In this document: piece by piece, positions 56,896 through 64,000 of the stretch
Layout of the letters: each line of letters opens with the position of its first letter
Numbering within the stretch: position 1 is the stretch's first letter
NCBI RefSeq assembly: GCF_002865645.1
Contig: NW_020194558.1
Span: forward strand, 1,392,014-1,456,013
Direction of reading: 5' to 3'
Origin: Hyaloscypha bicolor E
Lineage: Eukaryota > Ascomycota > Leotiomycetes > Helotiales > Hyaloscyphaceae
Length of the DNA: 64,000 nucleotides
The notes under the pieces: model-generated
Seen by the model: only the letters and a program-made list of their open reading frames with translations
Database searches by the model: none
What the model was told of the DNA's origin: nothing
Program-made: the position numbers and the translations under genes

Positions 56896-57810
56896 ATCGT
56901 ATGTTAAGACTTGTACTAAATCCCCTATATCCCTGCGGGTTTAGTATATATTAGTAATATAGTCAAAAATTAGTAATACGGTTATTTTTTTAGAATACTA
57001 ATTTTCGGAATTTTAGTAAAAATCAAAGAAAAATATTTTATAGTTTATATAAAGTTTATACTATAATTAATAATTGAAATTCTCTTACTTTCATATTACA
57101 TATATATATAGTATAAAATACTGGAAATATTATATACTTTACCTTATTAGCAATCTCCCCAAAATGCTTTGATTCTAAGAAATTAATTAATTACATAACT
57201 ACCATGTCTTAATTCGTATACCCAATAATTATTTCCTTCCCATTAGTAGCTAATCTAACTATATTACTAAAGCTATTATTATAAAATGAAGGGGGAAGGG
57301 GGGAGTAGCTTAATAAAACCAAGCTCTCTATCTAGTATTTATTATTATACGCAAATATATGTTGTCTGGTGGGTAGACGTGCTCTCTCCCAGAATCTTAT
57401 TAGCTATCCCCGTACTCTCTTGAGGTTAATATTATGGCCTAAACAGATTAAAAAATCGATAAACTGCTTTAGGGCATTTTCCTGATTATGATACAGGGCC
57501 TTATTAAAGCCCCCTTTGGTATTTTGTGGTAATCGGCCAGCGAGCCGTGCTTTCCAGAGGCGTAATTTGACCCTGAATTAACGCATAATCGCAGATTTTT
57601 GATATGTGGGTTCCTGGCATAGAAATCGGAGGCCTGGGCTATCCTTTTCTCTTGTTCTGGGTCGAATTTGGCTATGGTATTAATATTTAATTAATTAAAA
57701 TTAATATAATAGTAAAAAAAATGACCGTATTACTAATTTTTGACCGTATTACTAATACGCACTAAACCCGCAGGGATGTAGGGGATTTAGTACAAGTCTT
57801 AACGCACGAT
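56896..57810. mobile_element. 915-bp pogo-like miniature element
   Basis: Terminal inverted repeats of about 100 bp (56896-56995 and about 57715-57810) begin ATCGTGCGTTAAGACTTGTA and contain two copies of TTAGTAATACGGTCA. TA flanks both ends (56894-56895 and 57811-57812). The minus strand between 57680 and 57370 keeps a remnant of the N-terminal DNA-binding part of a pogo/Fot-type transposase: EQEKRIAQASDFYARNPHIK, then after a frameshift KARLAGRLPQNTKGGFNKAL and ENALKQFIDFLICLGHNINL. No DDE domain is present. The left TIR carries about eight C:G-to-T:A changes relative to the right one. Confidence 0.8.
57370..57680 (-). pseudogene. Remnant pogo-like psq/CENP-B type DNA-binding domain
   Basis: Roughly 100 residues of the N-terminal region of a pogo-like transposase are legible across one frameshift (near 57575) and one stop (VRG followed by TAG). 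The psq helix-turn-helix (RLWKARLAGR) and the start of the CENP-B-type HTH (FNKALYHNQENALKQFIDFL) are typical. It lies inside the 915-bp miniature element. Confidence 0.65.
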
Positions 57811-57812
57811 TA

Positions 57813-59331
57813 TTAAGAAAATTACTAAGAAATTCAGGGTAATAAATAGAAAATGCTCTAGTATTTTATTACCTGAAATCGATTTTTAGAAATATAATAA
57901 TTAAGTTTATTTATATTAAATTAAAGTATATTAAAAAAAATTAGATTATTACTTTATATTATAATTATAATTAAACTAAATATAGCTTTTACTATTTTAA
58001 TACTTTTTTAGTTCTTAATAAACCCTGCTTTAGAATACTTTATAACTATAAATTAGATTCTTTAATACCTATTTAAAACCCGGTTTTTAGTAATTTAATA
58101 TAATAGAAAATACAGAAAAATATAATTATAAATTATATCTAATACTTTATATATAAATAATCTAAATATATAATAATTAAGCTATAAATATATAATTTCT
58201 TTATTTAGAGATTTAATATTATAAGAAGCTACTTAATAGAATATTATAACTATTTCTTTAATTAAATTAGAAATATATAAAATTACTTATATAATAAAGA
58301 AAACTATAGCTTTTTAGAGGCTATTTAGAAATCTATAATTAGATCTTAGAAAGTTCTGAATTATATTTTATAATAATAAGTAAACTATTTAATTAATTAT
58401 TAGAAAAAAATAAAAGAATTATTATAAAGCTCTATTATATTAATATTTAGAATATATAGCTATATTAAAAATATAATAAAAGCGTTTTTCAAGTTATATA
58501 TCTTTAAATAAATAGTATATTTATAAATAAATTTACTAAAAATCTATTCTAATTTAAATTCGAGAACTTTAAAGCTTTATTAAATCTTTAGAATATTAGA
58601 ATAAAAATAGAAATAATTAAATAATATAAAAAAAGGCTTTTATTTATATTTATATTTATAAAATCTATTAAAATAATAGAGCTTAAAAGCTAATAATAGA
58701 AGATCTAAAGGTACTTTATTATAATATTAATAAGCTTATATAAAAGGCCCTTTATTTAATTAAACTACTTCTTTTTCTTAGTTTAAATATTAGTAAAAGA
58801 GCTTTTATTACTATTCTCTTTATTAGATTTAGTAATTTTAAATATAATATAAATAGAATATTTAAAAGTAAATAAATACTTTAAAAAAATTAGAATTTAT
58901 AAAAAGAATTAAAAAAAAGAAGCTTATAATATTTTTAGTAATTAGGAGTTTAATAAAAAAGAGCTATATAATAGAAATATAAGAAATCGGAATAATAATA
59001 TAAAAATAACTAGAAATATATTTCTAATAATAAGAACCTTTATTAATAATATTATAATAAGAACTATTACTTTTACTTTTTGGAATAAAAGAGATTATAT
59101 TAAGTTAAAGCAAGTTTTAGAATAATATAAAGAACTTATAATAACTTATATAAGAAATCTCTTTAAAACTAATATAAGTAAAATAAGAAATATAAGATTT
59201 TTATATAGCCTTTTTTATTTTTAATAAAGAAATACTAGAAATATTAGAAGATATAATAGAGATCTAAACCTTAATATTTTATTAAATATAAGCTTTATAT
59301 TAATAGTTAAGAACTATATTTATAATAAACT
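57813..59331. other. RIP-mutated AT-rich segment, unidentified
   Basis: This is 1.5 kb of A/T-rich sequence with no frame I could assign. The plus-strand reading near 58850-59130 is Lys/Asn-rich and may be a decayed transposase, but this is a guess. It ends at the LTR of Gypsy Y. Confidence 0.4.
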
Positions 59332-59499
59332 TGTAATAGTAATTACTAAAAGAGTAGCGAGTCAGGAAGTAATTCAAAGTAATATTATAACTAAAACTTG
59401 AGAAGGCAAGTAAGTTATAAGAGGTATAAAGCCTTATAGGCTTGTATATAGACTATATATATATATGTACTTGCTAGGATACTTGGGTACTCTATAATA
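59332..59499 (-). repeat. Gypsy Y left LTR (3' LTR), 168 bp
   Basis: It starts with an intact TGTAATAG and ends CTCTATAATA. It is the third copy of the 168-bp LTR. The inner neighbour on minus is a purine tract AAAAGAGAGAGG, so orientation is the same as Gypsy X. Confidence 0.9.
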
Positions 59500-62400
59500 C
59501 TGCCTCTCTCTTTTATGGCTCACTCTTTCCCGAGATATTCCCGGATCCTAATAAGAAAATAAAAAGGAAAAAATTTCTTCTCTCCCAAGTTCTTATAACT
59601 TCTATATAACTTCTTAGTAAAATAAAGCGAAAACTCCTATTCTTAACTTTCTATCTTTCCCGATTACTTAAGACTAGGAAACTTAATATTCTATTAAAAA
59701 ATCTTTAAAACCCGTCTCCTATAAAAAACTTCTTGCCAGAGAATTAAAAAGGTTATAAGATTTCTTCTTCCCTATTTCTAGCTAATTAAAGCCAGAAGCG
59801 AGGTTCTATAAACCAGGATAAGTATTTCCGGGGCTTTCCGGGACTTGGCTTATAATTTGTCCAGGTTTAATAAGCTATTTTCTAACTTGCCTAGTATAAA
59901 GGCATTATTTATTTTGGCTTTATCTACTTCGGCTTCCTTATTATCTATCTAACTATTACCTAATAGGCTCTTAGTTCTAACCATATTAATATTAATAAAT
60001 AATTATCTTGGTCTATCTATTATCTTCTTATTAATATTTATTATTACTCTCCTAAATATATTCTTCTCTTAATTATAAATCCGAAGATCTATTACTACTT
60101 ATACTAGTTCTACTATTCCCGATTTATATATTCCGTTTAGTATATTCTTATCTAGGTCTAGTACTAGACTACTAGTAATTCGGAGGCTTATTAATAGTAC
60201 AGATCCAAATATTTATTAGGTTATTTAGAAAGAATATATTAGTTTAAAAACTCCTTCTTTAGTAATATTATAATATATAATTTCTTAGTTTTATAGTCTT
60301 AGTTCTTGGACTATATACTAAGAATATAATCGGAATTATACTAACTATATTAAGACTTCTTTATTTATTTACTAGTATATGCTTATATTATATTTATTAT
60401 AGTTTGCGAATATAGTAAATAAGTAGTTACTAAATACTTTACTACTTTCTAAGTAAATGTTTTTATCTCTATACTATTACTATTTTTAATATATGAATTC
60501 GGACTTTATATTTAATTATAAGAGAAATATCTTTAGATATACTATTTATTCTTTTCTTTATTCTAGAAAAGGCTTATAACCAAGCTCTTCCAGGGCTTTC
60601 CCGGTTTTTTCTATAATTTTCTACTTTACCTTATTATATATATTATAAATAAAGACTCTATATAGGATACCCGTATTAGTAGTAACTCTTCTCGGCTTTA
60701 TTAGTCTTTCTACTAGGCCTATTATGGTATTCCAGTCGCTTGTAAAGATTTCTTATAGGAAGTTTTATTTATCTAGGTTTATATATTATTAGGCCAGATT
60801 AATAAGGTTATTATTTCCGTAGTATAAATATTTTATATCTTATTATATTAGTTATATAATATTCTTAAATATAAATTAATTATATATATTATTATATCTT
60901 TAGAATTATTATTATAAGTCTTTTCTATATTTAAAGGCTAGGTTAATATCTTATTATAGAATCTCGGTTATTAACTCTATTTATAGCTCTTATATTTTAT
61001 CTTAGCTATTAATATCTATCTTATTATTAAATATATTATTCTAGTACTTAGCCCTAAAGAATTCCGAATTACTATCTAATACTTATTTCTTTTTCTTACC
61101 TTTATTTAACTTATGAGATTTATTTAGTAATAACTTATTAAGCTAGTATTAGATCTTCCTTGCCTCTTTTAATTCTCTCTAGCTTACTTATATTAGCTTC
61201 TTTATAATGTTAGTAATTCGGTATAGCTTCTAAAATATATATTATTATAGGTTAGCTTTCTTTATCTTCTTTCTTAATAATATTTTAGTTACTAGATAAG
61301 TAGTATTCTTTATTAGTATTACTAGTATAGATATTATTAGCTTTGGTTTAGTTCTCGGGCTTTTCTTTAACTTCGGGAGAATCTATAGAGCCTGGCCTTT
61401 TGCCTTTACTTTCTTTATTAGTATTAAGACTTCCCCGGTTTCTCCCGGGTTATTATTTAGGCTAGGCTCTAGTCTCTTTAGTAATATTAGTTCCTTTTCC
61501 TTCTTCTTACTCTTACTTTTATTATTATTTATCTCGTTCTTTATATCTTAGTATTTCGGATTATTCTTTTATAGCCATTTTCTAAATTATTTCTAATTAG
61601 TATAATATTTTTCTAGATACTAGCTATAGATTTATTAAATAGCCTCTGTATTTATTATTAGAGCTATTATATTCAGGCCTTTTTTTTCCCTGAATTTTTC
61701 TCTCTTTATAAGATATACTAGAAATCTGCGGTTATCTAGCTTATTAAAATCCGGACTTTATATAGTAATTCTTCTATTTACTTATTATAGGGCCTTAATA
61801 CCTGCTTCCCTTATTACTTTATTTTCAAAATCTATATCCGGTTCTAGCTCTCTAAATATACTAGAAAAATAGACTATTATTATAAAGTTATTAGATTATA
61901 TAAATAATTCGTTTTTTAAGATTACTTAATATAAGAATTACTATATTCTCTCTTATATATAAGGTAGCTTATTTCCTATTTAAGCTATTATTTCTTTCTA
62001 GGAGATTTCCCGGTTATTATTCTATTACTTTTATTATTCGGGTTTAGGAAATATTAAACTTATTAATAGTTCTTATTATAGTACTTTATAGTAAGTTATA
62101 GATTATAAAAATAAAGGTTTATATTATCTTTTCTTTTTTACTTGGCTTTAATCTATAATTAGTAAAAGTAAAGGTTTATATTATCTTCTCTTTATTACTT
62201 GACTTCTTATTTATATTTACTTACGAAATTTCGAGTTCTTAAAGTTTTAATTAATTCTTACTTTTAGTATTTTCGGGTCTTTTTTTAGGATAAATATTCT
62301 TATATTACTATAATTAGCTTTTAGTAAGAATAAATATTTTCGTCTTACTAAGACTTATTTATAGCTATAAGTATAAATATACTAATTCTTAATATTAGGC

Positions 62401-64000
62401 CTTAGCTTAAAAGAATATTTCTTATAAAATACTATTATTACTTTTTATATATACTTTAGATCTTTAGTTTTATACTAGCTATTATAATCTATTATCTAGC
62501 CCTTTTATTATACTAGGTAATATAGTTTCCTTTATTATATTTAATACTAGAAGTTTATAATAGCCTTAATTTCCTATTTCTTAACTTCTTTTCCTTAATT
62601 ATTTAAAACAAGTTCTATTCCGGGTTCTTTTAAATTAGTATTCTTCTATAAATCCCAAGTAGATTCCCGGTATTTTATTAGGAGATTTATATAAAAGATA
62701 TTATAGTATTTCTAATTTTCTAGTAATCTGAACTAGTATACTTAATAGCTAATTTTCTTATTTACCCTAAATAGTTTTACTTTCTTTAGTTCTAGCTTTT
62801 TATAGGATTAGTTTGAATTTATATTCTTTATATTAAGTATTACTAGTTTACTAACTTTAAACTTTATTCTCTTATATTTTATATTATAGTACTTTATTTA
62901 TATATCTTATATATAGATTAATATCTCTTTTAGCTAATTATATATCTCTTATAGTTTTCTTATTAGGTTCTTTACTAATTCTAATTTATAGTTCTATAGT
63001 TTTACTAGCTAGAAAAGTTTTATTATTTTTTTATTTATTTTAAATAGAAATAGCTTTATTAGTAAAAATAGGCTATTTCCCTATATGAATTCTGCTAGGT
63101 CTAATAGGTCTATCTAGTTTTCCTAATTAAAGTCTATAAATATTCTTAAAAAATCCTCTAATACTATATTTATTCTTTTAGTTTAGCTATTTATTTATAA
63201 ATAAAATACTATAAAGGTTTTTCTCTTTATTTCAAGAATTTTTATAAATATTTTCTAGAATACTAAGGTAAATAGCTTTACTTTATTTATTATAATATTA
63301 TCTAATATCCTGTATTTCAAAAATATATAATAAAGAAATATATATATAAATTACTTTAAGTTTATCTTTTTTTAAACTAGAATAAAGTTTCCTTTCTTTA
63401 TTAACTTATATATTATTACTAGGATTATATTATATATTACCTATTTTTCCTCTTTCTTATAAGAGAAGTTTACTAATCTCTTAAATAATAATAGGTCTAT
63501 AATAAGATCTAGTATAATAGAGCTCTAGGGTCTTTCCGGAACTAGAAGTAATTCTAATTCACCTAGTATTAGTATTTTTAAGGGCTTATTCCTTTAATAT
63601 ACTAGGTATAAGCTAATAAAGTTATCTATATTAATATTTATACCTATCTAGAATAGTAGCCTCTTTATTACTAGGATTATCCTGTCTTTTCTAAAGTAGC
63701 CTATAATTAGGCTATTATAGAATTCCCTTAAAAGGCATTTTCTTAGTTTAGTATTCTCTAATACTTATAAATAAGTTCCCTTATAGATCTATAAGCTATT
63801 TTTAAGAGTAAAGTCCTCTTTTTTCGGGTCTATATATTTCTTCTATATATTTTAGATCTTAATTACTATATTATTAAATATTTATTTCTTCTTTTCGGTT
63901 TCTTCTAAGATTTCTTTTATAAGATTATATATTATATATATGTTTTTATAACTACTACTTTATACTTATATCTTTATAATTCTTCCTAGCTCCTATAGTA
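59500..64000 (-). mobile_element. Gypsy Y, partial (runs off the window)
   Basis: It is collinear with Gypsy X 41513-46000 over its whole visible length, starting with the shared purine tract and TCCCGAGATATTCCCGGATC. It contains the extra segment (59500-62300) and the integrase region (about 62400-64000). It is somewhat less mutated than X. RT, gag and the 5' LTR would lie beyond 64000. Confidence 0.8.

Noticed and set aside
25716..64000. Mitochondrial DNA inserted in the nuclear genome, because of the extreme A/T content
   Set aside because: No mitochondrial gene was recognised. Gypsy RT and integrase, LINE ORFs, LTRs and target duplications explain much of the block, and the stops follow RIP-type changes.

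Overview
This window looks like nuclear DNA of a filamentous ascomycete (Pezizomycotina). It has short introns with GT-AG (once GC-AG) borders and CTAAC/CTGAC-type branch points. It carries typical fungal families: a conserved C-terminal Cys motif protein, GFA/CENP-V, a STAND/NLR-like gene, ICMT, TLC and PAQR membrane proteins. It also has a very sharp change from normal composition (1 to about 24.4 kb) to extreme AT-rich DNA (about 25.7 to 64 kb). The AT-rich part has the mark of repeat-induced point mutation (RIP): coding frames stay open except for stops explained by C-to-T or G-to-A changes.

Left part, 1-25 kb. Genes I support are: a 1020-aa Ser-rich protein (2658-5814, +); a GFA-domain protein (6125-6796, -); a broken STAND gene with hydrolase, NTPase and TPR-like parts (10300-14205, +); a DUF3723-like fragment (14554-14865, +); an isoprenylcysteine methyltransferase-like protein (14968-15687, +); a TLC-domain membrane protein with a GC-AG intron (16707-17764, +); a multi-pass fungal membrane protein interrupted by one TAG (18186-19996, -); and a PAQR/hemolysin-III protein of eight exons including a 13-nt microexon (21727-23158, +). 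Between them lie short terminal-inverted-repeat elements flanked by TA. Two belong to one family (8330-8487 and 16407-16551), one is a 444-bp element (8566-9009), and one sits inside an arm of a larger inverted-repeat element (20438-21599), where the opposite arm keeps the empty site. A RIP-mutated Tc1/mariner transposase (about 24616-25410) marks the approach to the AT-rich block.

Right part, 25.7-64 kb. This is a nest of retrotransposons with no host gene that I can see. A minus-strand Tad/I-like LINE ('LINE A') is split into three pieces (35832-38540, 39755-41344, 56114-56305). One gap holds a plus-strand LINE 3' fragment ('LINE B', 38545-39752). The other holds a minus-strand Ty3/Gypsy element ('Gypsy X') with two 168-bp LTRs (41345-41512 and 55946-56113) and a 5-bp target duplication. 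Gypsy X is itself interrupted by a much less mutated plus-strand LINE ('LINE C', 46015 to about 52002) bounded by a 13-bp duplication. LINE C ends in a 0.67-kb segment unrelated to the other LINE 3' ends, followed by poly(A). A second Gypsy copy (Y) with the same LTR begins at 59332 and leaves the window. A 915-bp pogo-like miniature element (56896-57810) keeps a remnant DNA-binding domain. A further Gypsy RT (about 32.2-33.0 kb, minus) and a 1.5-kb duplicated AT-rich unit fill 25.7-35.5 kb.

The genes in the left part do not form a pathway. Two of them carry CAG-to-TAG changes, so RIP-like mutation may reach beyond the transposon block. No tRNA, rRNA or CRISPR array was recognised. All homology statements rest on motif recognition by eye, not on database searches.
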